64,000 bases of DNA from Teratosphaeria epicoccoides (taxonomy: Eukaryota; Ascomycota; Dothideomycetes; Mycosphaerellales; Teratosphaeriaceae). Made by a program: the position numbers and the translations under genes. The stretch's first letter is position 1, and every line of letters starts with the position of its first letter. Where the stretch lies: contig JADDMT010000064.1 of the NCBI GenBank assembly GCA_021401465.1, positions 112,594-176,593 of the forward strand. The letters are read 5' to 3'. Shown here piece by piece: positions 44,009-54,339 of this stretch. The notes under the pieces are model-generated. The model was given only the letters and a program-made list of their open reading frames with translations. It searched no databases and was not told the DNA's origin.

Positions 44009-45789
44009 TTGTCAGCATGACGATTCTGCCTCGCCGTCGCATTGTGGGTGCCGTCGCACCTTGCCTGATTAACACGCCCGGTCTGGCCATAGTATCTCGG
44101 AGGCCGTGCTGGCGCTACCGCGTGGTCTTCAGGCAGCTGCGTCGCGCCACGCATGCGGACTGCAGTTCTCTCTCCCTCCGGCGAGGCTAGCAACGCCCGG
44201 TCGGACTGTGTTCCGGGGATGCGGTGTGGTGTGTCGTCGCTGGTGTCTCACGAACATGAATAATGATGATCGTCACGGCAAAAAGAGCGGCTGCGCTACC
44301 GGAGCGTCCGGGTAGACGAGAGAGGCTGGAAGACGCGCCTGTGTATTGCCGGCAATCCTCCGCGTCTCGCCCAACACTGTGTGACGGCGTCGTTCTGATC
44401 GTGCAAACTGAACGGGAGCGGACTGCCAGTCGCTGTTCTCGCTATTCTCCTCAGGAATCACGGCGGCTCGGGACGTCTCATCCTGGCAGTGATCGCCATC
44501 TCTGTAAACTCAATCTATGGCCTGCAGACGGGATTCGACGACCAGCTCTGTAATTGGTCGCTGGCCTCCATACCCGAAACTCCACTCGCTGTTTCATGAC
44601 TTGAACAAGTTTGCACGCGCAAAAGTACATAGTCTTCCCAGATATCCCGTGCTGCGACTCCCTCCAGGGCGGTAGCAAGCGCGGCCGCACAGCCTCTGCC
44701 CGTCTGTAATAATCACCGACGAGGCTTTGAGCATGCGAAACACTTAACCATGATAAGCTTTCTGCTTGATTTGGGGGATTTCGCGTCTGCACGTGGAGCG
44801 GCAAGGATGTGCCTTTACCTTCTCTTCTTGCACCAAGACGCAGATGGTTCAGGACTCGAAAGTCACGACGGACCGAGAGATATCCGTGGCAGACGCTGGG
44901 AATAGAACACGGTCGTCCCACTGCATCTTCGAACAAGATCGATGCCTCCTCTCGTAGACGAGCAATTCCTCAAGCTGGCTCAATTCACCTAGGTCATCAC
45001 ATCCACACCTGCAGCTGGCATTGCCGTACATTTGCGTCGGAAACACGCTTCTTGTTCTGCAGGCTCACGCCTTGTCGCGCAACTCCCTAACAAATGCCCA
45101 GGCGGAGCTGTACGTCCAGCGCCCGTTGCTTCGGCACCTGCAGGGCTGCCACGTGTCGCAATGCGGTGCAAATGGGATGTCTTGAAGCTTCGCGTCAGCT
45201 TATACCGTGACGTGATCCTTGAAAGAAGATTCCGTTGCCTGCCGGCGGCTTTGCAGGGAGCAAAAGCGACTGTACCTGCTGTACAGGCGCCCAACACGCT
45301 CAAAGTGGAAATTCAATCCTTTGCGAGATGTAATTCTTGCTGCTGTGCATTGCTCAATACTAGATGTCGATCCAGCATGGACTCTCAGCAGGTCTTTGGA
45401 GTGTAACGCCATGGTCGGAACATCGGCCATTGACAGAGAATGGCGACGCTGGAACACGTCTTTGTCTGGGCAATCGCGCCTTGTCCGCCACATGGCCGTT
45501 CTTTGTAGTCCATTATTCTCACACACAACGGTGCCGTCTTGGTCGTTCACAATGAAAATTCCCCCGCCACTGCCGTGATTCAAGGCCTGCTCAATGCCAT
45601 TCAACGCGGCTGACACGAATAATAAAAGGATTCACAATCACTCGTTGCAGAAACTTCTTCTCCCTACCAGATACACACCCGCGACTCAGTTCAAACATTC
45701 AACGACAGAAAGCTTCTGCCAACTTAAGCGCGACACCCTACATGTGTCACCTACGCACTCGGACCTTGGCGGTTCCATCCTCAACCGCA
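44009..45789. other. Intergenic, no supported gene
   Basis: Several ORFs of 100-150 codons overlap on both strands, none with a motif, a good start context or splice support. Confidence 0.5.
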
Positions 45790-46029
45790 ATGGCCACTAG
45801 ATCCACCACGCCAAGCCCCAGTCTAAGGAGTAGAGGTGAGGAGCATCGTTGCAAGACTTGTGACCTCCCATACTCACAATGTTGTTGCGCCACCAATCCC
45901 AACCCCCGTAAACGCGAGCTCGAGCATGACTCTGGCACCTCGTCCTGCTGGATCGCTCCGAGGACCCTCGCAGATTTCGCGTTGGTGATGGAAGTTGAGA
46001 GGAAACTGCTGCATTCGCTTTGCTGCTGA
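45790..46029 (+). CDS. Possible small Cys-rich protein (79 aa)
   Basis: From ATG 45790: MATRSTTPSPSLRSRGEEHR, then CKTCDLPYSQCCC and a tail ending VMEVERKLLHSLCC. A CxxC plus a CCC cluster could bind zinc, but spacing fits no domain I know. There is no signal peptide and no intron. In-frame Met upstream (45742) is an alternative start. May be a chance ORF. Confidence 0.3.
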   Translation: MATRSTTPSPSLRSRGEEHRCKTCDLPYSQCCCATNPNPRKRELEHDSGTSSCWIAPRTLADFALVMEVERKLLHSLCC

Positions 46030-46616
46030 GCAAACGCTTGGATTGCTTACTGCGTGTAAGGCCAAAGATGTAAGTGTGTTGCTTGTGGTTTCTCAAGTTT
46101 CGGGTACAGGATGAGCATTGGAGCGCTTATTGAATAGCGAATCGATTCAGCAATAGCAAGATCTTCCATATGTCCCTGGCCCTCATGCAACTTCACTACA
46201 TTTCATTCTGGTCATGTCAGGTCCATCGGGCCTACATAGGCGTCTGCATGATGTAAAGCACATTCCATAGGCGATTCATCAATTGCAAGATTTCAGCTTT
46301 GATTTCTCTCTCATACATGTTGCTCATTCTGCGCGTGCTTTCGACTACGGCCGAGGCTGTCGGTCGATGACGAATCAGAGAGTACATCCAATGTAACATG
46401 GGGGCGGGCTCGAGTCTAACCGCGGGCCTAACGTGGCCGTATGTGGATAGGACTTATGGATCTTGCAACATCACCTTCATGTTGAGTCGTCGGCGCAAGG
46501 AAATCGTCCATGTTTCAAAACGCAACGATTCACAAGCCCGTATGAACAGCACTCATTATTCATCGGCATACTCATTGGAGGTCATCTAGTCTATTCACGG
46601 ACGAGCAGTAGCCGCG

Positions 46617-47667
46617 ATGGCTCCACCCATCATCGCTTTCGACTATGGTTAGGTCATCACAATGCCAAGATCGAGAATACTATCTCTGACAGAACGCTTC
46701 TAGATGGCTCGCCCTATGGCCAAAAGATCCGCCTCCTCCTCACAGCCTTGAAGATTCCCTTCAGCAGACTAGACCAACCCATGATACTACCACGCCCTAA
46801 TCTCGCGGCCCTTGGCATCACATATCGTCGCATCCCGCTCCTAGCTATAGGCAAGGACGTCTACGCTGATACCGCTTGCATTACCTCCACTGTCATCTCC
46901 AACATTGCGGCACTTGGCGGCGACTCCAACGCCCTCACTTTCGGAACAGCAGATAAAGCGTTCGAGGTCTGGGGCGTAGCGGCATTCCGCGATGTCGTGT
47001 CAGGCCTCTTGGATCCAACAAAGCTACCCGCAGAGTTCATCAAGGATCGTGTCACTATCTTCCCGAGTATCAAGCGATCAGATGCTGCGACGCTCCGACC
47101 TTCTGGCCTTGCGAGTTTGAAGGCTAGGATGACGCAGCTCGAGAATGATTTCTTGAGTTCTGGCGGTCCGTTCATCAATGGACCGAAGATCAGTCTTGCT
47201 GACATCCACGTGGCGTGGCCGATCCGGTGGGCTCTGTTCCAGCTGCATGTGCGAAAGGAGCCTGGCTTTGGGCCGCAGGATTTTCCGAAAGCGTATAAGC
47301 TGCTTGAGGGTCTGCCGAAGCCTGCGCCGAAGAGTTTGAAGGTTCCGGAGGTGCACAGCACGATCAGGAAAGGTATTTATTGGGCACAGGGTCCCACCGA
47401 TGTGGCGGAGGGTGATCCGCTGCGCTTGAAAGCTGGCACGGAGGTAAAGATCGAGGACTTTGAGTAAGAGCGCAATAGCCCTTGTTGACGTGCGTGATGG
47501 GATGCTGACGAAGTCGTAGCGCTGTGCCAGGTGCGCACATTCAGGTCGGGAAACTGATCGGGACGATGGCGAACGAGACTGTTATCGAAGTTGGCAAGGA
47601 CGCTATCAGACTGCACTATCCGAGGGCCGGATACATTGTCCGGCCGCTCGAGAAGAGCAATCTCTAG
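46617..47667 (+). CDS. Glutathione S-transferase-like protein with a C-terminal extension
   Basis: Exons 46617-46647, 46704-47463 and 47520-47667. Both introns are 56 nt (GTTAGG...CTAG and GTAAGA...GTAG). Phases give 312 residues. Exon 1 is MAPPIIAFDY, joined to DGSPYGQKIRLLLTALKIPF: a thioredoxin-fold start with the SPYGQ segment at the glutathione site of GSTs. RRIPLLAIGKDVYADTACI matches the beta-3 turn and the (D)TxxI segment. A helical half follows (RMTQLENDFLSSGGPFINGP, ISLADIHVAWPIRWALFQL), with SLADIH as the N-capping motif. The last 65 residues (TEVKIEDFDAVPGAHIQVGK and onward) form a beta-rich addition not usual in GSTs. Substrate unknown. Confidence 0.88.
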
Positions 47668-48201
47668 ATGGTAGATAGTTGTGCTGAAACGTGCCCTTCT
47701 ACTCAGACGGATGCTGAATTGGTGATTCAGCTGGCACATGACCTGCCGACCGCGACGATCTTGCGGCATCGGCCTTCATCAAGGATATTAACAAGACCGG
47801 TCAATCAATTGACACTGGTGCGAGAAGATCAAAGGCGAGATCTTTCCGAGGTGACCTCTTGATCTGTCATGTTTTAACAGAAACGTGCAAGTGGGCGCTG
47901 CAGGCTTCGATCCGAAAGCTGATATTGCAAGCGTCCTCGGCAGTCGCGTGATTTATCGTGGCTTTCTCCGATGAGACGCTCGACGGATACTTTGGAAGTG
48001 CACGTTCAATACGGCATTGATGCATGCGATGTGGCAGGTGTTTGCCGAGAGATTGAGATTAATGCCTCAGGCCAAAAAGCGGCGGCTCGACCCGCACGCC
48101 AAGGCTCTCACACCCGAGAATTACGGCGCCTCGATGCACGAGACTTTACTCGCGAACGAGGACAACCTTTTCCAAGACTAATCACCAGCAATACCGTCAC
48201 A
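47668..48201. other. Intergenic and eL32 upstream region
   Basis: No supported ORF. It must contain the eL32 promoter. Confidence 0.5.
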
Positions 48202-48793
48202 ATGGCCTCCAAGAGCCATGTTCCCATCGTCAAGAAGCACAGGACTCGCTTCAATCGCCACCAGAGCGACCGCTTCAAACGTGTCGACCCGAGCTGGAGG
48301 AAGCCAAAGGGTATTGACAACCGTGTGAGGAGACGATTCAAGGGCCAGGCCGCTATGCCAAAGGTGCGTGCAAGCAGATACGAAAGGGAAATATGGCTTG
48401 AGGAACAGGTGGTTGTGAATTGCTGGTTGAGGTCAAGGGCATACACGGCAACACTTGTGGGAAGCAGCGATGAAAATACATAGCTGACGAGATTGCGCAC
48501 CACAGATTGGCTACGGTAACAACAAGAAGACTCGCCACATGATGCCGTCCGGTCACAAGGCTTTCCTCGTCAGAAACCCCCGCGACCTGGAGCTTCTGCT
48601 CATGCACAATAGGACCTACGCCGCTGAGTACGATTTGCCGCCACTGTCTCTGCCCCGATGCAGCGCAGGCTAACAACTTGTCAGGATCGCACACGCAGTT
48701 TCCTCGAGGAAGCGGATAGTGATTGTCCGCCGCGCTGAGCAGTTGGGCGTCAAGGTCACCAACGGCAAGGCCAAGATCTCCACGGAGTCGTAA
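48202..48793 (+). CDS. RPL32: 60S ribosomal protein eL32
   Basis: Exons 48202-48363, 48506-48627 and 48685-48793, giving 130 residues, the normal size. Introns are 142 nt (GTGCGT...CACAG) and 57 nt (GTACGA...GTCAG). MASKSHVPIVKKHRTRFNRH, then SDRFKRVDPSWRKPKGIDNR and VRRRFKGQAAMPK, IGYGNNKKTRHMMPSGHKAF, ELLLMHNRTYAAEIAHAVSS and RKRIVIVRRAEQLGVKVTNG follow the family throughout. eL32 lies on the solvent side of the large subunit. The first intron, the longest clear intron here, could carry regulation, as ribosomal protein introns often do; nothing specific is seen. Confidence 0.97.
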
Positions 48794-49131
48794 ACGAGCG
48801 ATACACGACTTGGGCGAGGAGGGTGACGGGCAGGTCATGAGCTGAGGCAGCAAGTTCAAATGGGACACATTGGCACGACGTTAGCGTACATCGCTTCAAT
48901 TGCGAGCGGGAGTGCTTTCTATCGCCGGCTCAAATGATGATGGCTGGCCTCGCAGCTGCTGAATGACACGCACACCATTGCTCGAAGAGCTATTGGAAGA
49001 CATGATTGCGACCCTCAAGCTCGTCAATTTTGTGATGTCGTACACGTACATCCCTCCAACGCCACGCTAAAGTACTCAAAAACGATAAGATGCTTAGCAG
49101 AATGTTCTCACGGAGAACCATGCTTGCTCCA
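48794..49131. other. Short intergenic between convergent eL32 and MRT4
   Basis: The two genes converge with about 340 bp between stops. No coding signal. Confidence 0.55.
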
Positions 49132-49854
49132 CTACTCCTCCATAGCACCCTCCTCCTCAACTTCTGCAACCTCTCCAGTGGCCGCAGTCCAGTATGCCAC
49201 CGGCTTAACCCGAAATTCCGCCATAGCAACACCGAAAGTCTTCAGCAGGGCGGCCTGATGGCTGTTCAGCTCCTTGCCCTCCTCCGCAACTGTATAATCC
49301 TCCGCCAACACTACCCTGCCCCTTTCCAACCGCGTCGGCATGCCCCACTTCCTGACCTGTACCTCCATCGGATGCGGCAGCGGCACATCATCTTCCACAG
49401 GCACCCCTCCGCCTCTCGAATGCACGATTCCAGCAGGAACCGTAAATGTCCTCGTGGCTTTCACACCTGCCCTAGCAAAGTCCGTCTCCACATAATCCCT
49501 GAAGTAGTCCAGAACCTCCTTCGGATCTCTCTGCGTGAAAAGCAGACCCACTACACCCTCCAGATGCTTGCTCAACCCGCTCAAGCCAGATACACATTCG
49601 TCCTCCTCACTCGTTCCGAGAGCTTTCGCCATGACTTTCGTTTTGCCGAAGAACAATCTGCTGTCGCCGGCGAAATGTTGGCGCACGTCTTTCAGGTAGG
49701 TGTTGCGCATGTTCTCCACGGAGAAGACGAAGATGTGTTGATACGCGGCGGCCGCGGCCTGCACAGCGGCGTATAAGGTTGCGTTGTTCTCGCGAGTTGG
49801 CTTTTTTTGGACGCTGGAGGTGTGAATGACGCGGGCGCGTTTGGACTTGGGCAT
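49132..49854 (-). CDS. MRT4: Ribosome assembly factor Mrt4 (uL10-like)
   Basis: Single exon, 240 residues from MPKSKRARVIHTSSVQKKPT, the standard Mrt4 start; upstream in-frame codons lack family match. Recognised segments: HIFVFSVENMRNTYLKDVRQ, SRLFFGKTKVMAKALGTSEE, GLLFTQRDPKEVLDYFRDYV, AGIVHSRGGGVPVEDDVPLP and TFGVAMAEFRVKPVAYWTAA. Mrt4 holds the place of uL10 (P0) on pre-60S particles in the nucleus and is exchanged later. Like other Mrt4 proteins it lacks the P0 C-terminal acidic peptide for P1/P2; here the tail is only GEVAEVEEEGAMEE. Confidence 0.95.
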   Translation of the reverse strand: MPKSKRARVIHTSSVQKKPTRENNATLYAAVQAAAAAYQHIFVFSVENMRNTYLKDVRQHFAGDSRLFFGKTKVMAKALGTSEEDECVSGLSGLSKHLEGVVGLLFTQRDPKEVLDYFRDYVETDFARAGVKATRTFTVPAGIVHSRGGGVPVEDDVPLPHPMEVQVRKWGMPTRLERGRVVLAEDYTVAEEGKELNSHQAALLKTFGVAMAEFRVKPVAYWTAATGEVAEVEEEGAMEE

Positions 49855-51036
49855 CTTGGCGACTGTGTAATGTCGCTTGAACTTGTGGCGAAATCGGTAC
49901 AATCGCAACTTTTTCAGATCACCAAAAATTCTCCGAGCGCGAAATGCTAGCGCGGGAGAAAGCGAATGCGGTGCCTCCCCTGCTTTTCATGACTCGCGCG
50001 TGCATCGCCTTGCAGACTTCAGTACGCCGAACGTCTTGGTGTGTGACAGCCGACCATATCATCAGCAGACATAAAGGGTTCTGTTCCTCTCATTGTGTCC
50101 ATAAGTCCACTCCGGCGCAGCTGAAGGCAGATCTGGACTTGATAGACCACAGGTCCTTGAGAGCAAGCATTCCGCATACATTCACCCAGAATGGAGGTAT
50201 CCGACGCTCATCCAGCACCCGTTGATCATTGAACGGCTAACCAGGCCGAACGGTGGATCGTAACGCTCGTCCGGTCGTCCGCATGAAGTACAGAATGTTA
50301 ACGAAAGTCCCGGCTGTAATTCCATTGTCGACCAACCAGTAAGCACACTGTGCTTGTTCTTGAACATCGGAGGCAGTCAGCAGCACCTTCATCATTTCAT
50401 TTTCATGGCGTCAACAAGCAGTCAACACTTCAGAAGGCAGTCGATCCTATCAACAAGCAGCCAGTCTTGCCAGCCAATTGGCCGATCGAGTGAGTGATGG
50501 AAACGCCATCTACCCTAAGCATTCCTTGCTGCCTGCGTTCGCCTCTGCCGGTCGCCAGCCCACGCCGTTTGCACTGTAGAGATCATGGGAGATTGGCGCT
50601 TAGCCGCGCTTCCTAAGAGTATCTTTGCAAAGTGCAAGCTAGATTGAGATGGATTGAATGTTTGACGGCTTCAGGATCCTGGGTAGTTTTTGGCGAGGCA
50701 TGACGCAGTGTTGCATGACTGTCTTTCGCCGGCGATAGCAACGAAGAGATACATCGAGGGCAGTTTTGTATCACCCAACGGCCATTCACCCATTTTCTCG
50801 AGCGCATAATGGTCATGAGCAAGCTTGGAGTGTCATTCGTCCTGTCGCCGAAAGACTCAGGGGCCTAGATAGAAGTCCACCTGTGCCTTCTGTCGCGATA
50901 TGGCTATCTCAGACACATCTTGAAGGATCAGCCATCAGTCAGGATATCAATGAACGCAATATGACAACACCATCTGCGGACGGCCTTGGCGACGCTGCAG
51001 AATGGCTCCAAGCCGAGAGGGAGAAGGACGTTACGA
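49855..51036. other. Intergenic, no supported gene
   Basis: Short ORFs only. The left end is the MRT4 upstream region. Confidence 0.5.
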
Positions 51037-51760
51037 CTACGACTTACGCCTTCGGCGCGCATCTTTGAGGACACAGAGTTCCCGAGAGGTCTGTAGCGGC
51101 TGCTTCCAGCAAGCACTTGGCAGGAAGAGAGATCCGGCCGGTCGGAGGTCCAGCGGCCTTCTCATTCTGTTTCGTCGTACGAGTCGTATAAGTGCTGAGT
51201 CGTTGCAGAGGGAGGATGAGGTGGCCGTGAAGACTAAAGGAGAAGTCTTTTGGACTCTGGCGATCAAGGCGGTGAAAGCAGTGGTGAAGCTGCTGAAGAT
51301 AAGCTCCGAAGCGAATGCCGTGGGGTTAGAGAGTTGCAAGGCTTTGGAGAGGCCTATGAACCACGTTAGACCAATCCAAGAGCCAGCATCGCAGTAAGTA
51401 CTGGAGCAAGGGAGCAAATTCAACGCAAGCTGTCGTAATGTGGCATGGTGGACGAACATACTTACCACAGACAATGAGTACAGCCATTGCGGTCACGAAG
51501 CTCTCGCGTGTACACTGGAATCCTCCAGGAAATTGCTCGGGCTTCCTGGAACTAAAGGCATGGGCTTCGTCGACAAGAAGAGATGCCGACTTCAAGGGTG
51601 ACGGGCCAATCGTAATGTCCAATGCCCGGATCGTTGGCGTCTTTGAGTTTACGGGTGTAGCCCCGGAGTCGTGCGGTCTGTCAAACTTTGGGAGGCGGAA
51701 ACCTCTGGGCCAGCATATTCCATCTCCATTTCAATTAAGCGGCGGATGATCAAGCGCAAG
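51037..51760 (-). CDS. Possible multi-exon gene of unknown function (boundaries unresolved)
   Basis: A minus-strand open segment of about 90 codons (to about 51470) reads GFRLPKFDRPHDSGATPVNS, DITIGPSPLKSASLLVDEAH and TRESFVTAMAVLIVC, then meets a perfect GTAAGT donor at about 51468. Downstream segments are hydrophobic (SSTYCDAGSWIGLTWFIGLS and SELIFSSFTTAFTALIARVQ). With the VTAMAVLIV stretch they suggest a membrane protein. Acceptors at CTCCAG (about 51407) or TTCATAG (about 51359) are both possible. I do not recognise a family and could not settle the 5' end. Confidence 0.35.
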
Positions 51761-52180
51761 TCCAGCGGAAGGGAACTGTGCGGTTTGAGGCGGACGGCGC
51801 GAAGAGAGGCACAGTAATGCAATTAGGCTTGTGCGCGGACATCAAAGCAAGGCAGCAGAGGGTGACGGCGGTAAAGCTGTGGCGGTAGTTCGATGAAAGG
51901 TGATGTGCTAACGGTGAGTGTCATCATTTTGACTCTCGCTGAGGCGGGCGGGTGGGATCTCGAAGATTGATCCGCTGAGGACGATGCAATGAAAGATGAT
52001 ATGCAGCGGTGAGGCAATGGACATGGCGCGGGAACGAGGCGAGGGAGGAGGCGGGAGGCTGGGCATGAGGAAGTTCACGCGGTGAGGGAGAGGCGATGAG
52101 GTTGAGACAGTTGGGGTGAGGAAAGAGGCAGCGGGTGAGGTTGGGGCGGTGAATTACATCCATGAGGGGGATGCAATGAA
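51761..52180. other. Low-complexity stretch, no supported gene
   Basis: G-rich plus-strand sequence with recurring GGTGAGG and GCGGGNG words, akin to the 28.2-28.4 kb repeat. No gene. Confidence 0.45.
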
Positions 52181-52216
52181 GATGTGGAGGATGTGGAGGA
52201 TGTGGAGGATATGGAG
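52181..52216. repeat. Four-copy 9-bp minisatellite (GATGTGGAG)
   Basis: Three exact copies and one with a single change lie head to tail. Confidence 0.9.
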
Positions 52217-52380
52217 GATGATGGCGACGATATGATGGGAATGTGGACGAGGTTGAGACGCCGCCGATGGGCGCCTCTCTTGTTAACTTCTGGTCTATCA
52301 TACATCTTGGTCTGTCTTGGTTTCACTCCGAAGAGGTACTCACACTGAACACCACGTGAAGGTGCAGACCATCGTTCAGC

Positions 52381-52488
52381 GAGGCACAGCAGCTGCCGCA
52401 ACCTTTCTGAGATTTTACGCATTGCTGCTGTGCCCTCACCCTCGGGACGGCTGCCGCAACCTGTCGGACATTTTACGCATTGCCGTCC
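52381..52488. repeat. Two long hairpins sharing a 30-nt loop but with unlike stems
   Basis: Hairpin 1 (52381-52437) has the stem GAGGCACAGCAGC against GCTGCTGTGCCCTC (one bulge). Hairpin 2 (about 52445-52488) has GGACGGC against GCCGTCC. The loops (52394-52423 and 52452-52481) are both 30 nt and share TGCCGCAACCT...ATTTTACGCATT. The stems differ at most positions, yet each is complementary to itself. Confidence 0.75.
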
Positions 52489-52636
52489 GTCGGGTGATCG
52501 CCAGGTCCCCCAGTGCATCCGCCGCGCATGTTTCAGGCTTACCGTTGGAGCACCTTCGGACCCAGCTTCGACAAAAGAAACAGTAGACCTTTCGCTTGTG
52601 TCCACAGTGCGGCGAGCCGCACCAAAACCCAAGACC

Positions 52637-53270
52637 GTTCTGAGGGCGCTTGCCAGAACACCCAGGAATCTGGGAAGAACAAGAGAGTTGGAGAGCGCTC
52701 GCCCAACACCCCAGCAAATGCTAGGAAAACCGAGACCGTTCTGAGGGCGCTTGCCAGAACACCCAGCAAGCTGGGAAGAACAAGAGAGAGTTGGAGAGCG
52801 CTCGCCCAACACCCCAGCAAATGCTGAGAAAACCGAGACCGTTCTGAGAGCGCTCGCCAGAACACCCGACAAGTCGGGAAGACCGAGGGAGTTGGTATTT
52901 TCGCTTGCCCAACACCTCAGCAAAAGCTGAGTAACGGCAAGGAGAGTTGGGGTTCCGCTTGCCCAACACCCCAGCCAAAGCTGGGAAAAGCAAGACCGTT
53001 CTGAGGGCGCTTGCCAGAACACCCGATAAATCGGGAAGAACAAGAAGAGCAGACATTTCGCTTGCGTCCGCAACCCATTCGCATTGGAATGGGAAATCCC
53101 AAGATTGTTCTGAGGGCGCTTGCCAGAACACCTGACCGAGATCAGGAAGAACAAGTGAGTTGGTTTCGCTTGCCAACAGCCCAGCCGAAGCCGGGGACCC
53201 CAAGTTGAGTTCGCTTGTTTGCGCTTGCGCATGCGTGTGCGAACAGCCCATTGCTGGGAAACACCACGCC
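52637..53270. repeat. Tandem array of about twelve ~51-bp double-hairpin units with compensatory stem changes
   Basis: Units start at 52637, 52687, 52738, 52790, 52841, 52891, 52946, 52998, 53049, 53107, 53159 and 53204. Each has a first hairpin, GTTCT...AGAAC or GTTGG...CCAAC, closing a GCGCTTGC/CGCTTG core. Then come ACACC and a second short hairpin, followed by GGGAAGAACAAGAGA-like spacer. Second-hairpin stems vary but always pair: CCCAGC/GCTGGG, CCCGAC/GTCGGG, CCCGAT/ATCGGG, CTCAGC/GCTGAG, CCCATTC/GAATGGG, CCTGA/TCAGG. The array begins just past the stop of the 70-residue gene, on its 3' side. Confidence 0.85.
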
Positions 53271-53311
53271 TTCGTTCTTCGTCGGCCGAGGCCTCAAAAC
53301 GGACCCCTGGG

Positions 53312-53576
53312 CTAGTTCTTGACAGCCGGCATCTCAATGTCCGCGCCAAAGATCTTGACGCAGACGATGCAGCCCAGGTATATGCCGTCATCCACGCAGC
53401 CTTCTACGGCTTGGCACGTGGAGAGGCAGATGCTCTTGAGAGCGAGAGCCGGCCTGTGAGGTCAGCCAGTGTGTTACGGCAGGCTATCAGCTGTTGTATG
53501 CTCACTGGCGAGCTCTCAGGCGGTGAACCGCCATCTTGGCGCTCACCGCCGCGCGGTGGAAGTTGTACCGCGCCAT
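53312..53576 (-). CDS. Small Cys-containing protein of unknown function (70 aa)
   Basis: Exons 53576-53506 and 53453-53312, with a 52-nt intron (53505-53454: GTGAGC, internal GGCTGAC, CTCACAG). The phases fit. Exon 1 is MARYNFHRAAVSAKMAVHRL (basic), and exon 2 gives LALKSICLSTCQAVEGCVDD, GIYLGCIVCVKIFGADIEMP and a final AVKN. Five Cys cluster in the middle hydrophobic part. No family recognised. The basic, Arg-containing start could be a mitochondrial presequence; that is inference. The consensus intron is the main reason to accept the gene. The hairpin array begins directly downstream. Confidence 0.5.
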
Positions 53577-54339
53577 GTTGCTGAATGCTGGTTGTGTTGG
53601 TGAATAGTTGTTGTTGTTGCTGCTGTTGCTGATGTGAAATTGGTGTGATGCGAGTTGAAGGAAGGAAGAGAGAGATGAAGGAGCGACGGACAGCAGGTAC
53701 TTATCCCTACGCTGAGAAGAGCAGCCAGGTACGATATATGGGTCTGTTGGGAGCCAGATTGGATGGTGTGATGCTGACAGAGGCGTTTCGGTGCCGTGAC
53801 CAAACCCAGATTGTGATAATATGCCTGGAGCCACCTGTTAAAAGCTCACGACAAACGATGACAAGCTCACATGGTCATACGCCACGAGGAAGGTGAGTTT
53901 CCTACCAAGGACAAGGCCGCTCACATGAGCAACGTGTACATTCACAGACTCCGAACCATGGGTCTGAGATGAGGGGAGCCTGCAAATCAATCTCTAAGAA
54001 GTCTTACGCGATTTTTGTAGAGATGAATGTGCTGACCGAGCTTCCGTGAAGCCAAAACCCGCACTTTTATACTTTGATGTTGAAGACGCTTTTTGGTCAG
54101 CATCCAAGCACCCACTTTGCGGGACAAGCACGTGGGCCACGTTCCGCCGTTTCCACACGTGGACACACGTGGACACACAGGAACAACATTACTGGGCCCA
54201 GGGACCGTATATACATCCGATGCGGATGCATTTCTCCTGCTTACCATTAGGCTGCGGCTGCCGGCGCTACTGGGACCTGTGTACTGCTCACTGCTCCGAA
54301 AGCGCTAGAATAATGCGACCAAGCACTCATTCGCATCAA
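53577..54339. other. Intergenic upstream of the 70-aa gene, no supported gene
   Basis: A TTG-rich run near 53603-53632 lies in the likely 5' leader of the 70-aa gene. Repeated ACACGTGGAC words occur around 54155-54178. Confidence 0.45.

Noticed and set aside
48364..48505. C/D-box snoRNA in the first eL32 intron
   Set aside because: A GCGATGA-like box and a CTGA occur close together near the 3' end, but there is no proper C box near the 5' end and no terminal stem.
52637..53270. CRISPR array
   Set aside because: There are no identical repeats separated by unique spacers of fixed size, no cas genes, and the genome is eukaryotic.
52075..53391. 438-codon minus-strand ORF through the hairpin array
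   Set aside because: Repeat units are read in different frames along it, so the peptide is not conserved between units while the DNA hairpins are. The array explains the openness.
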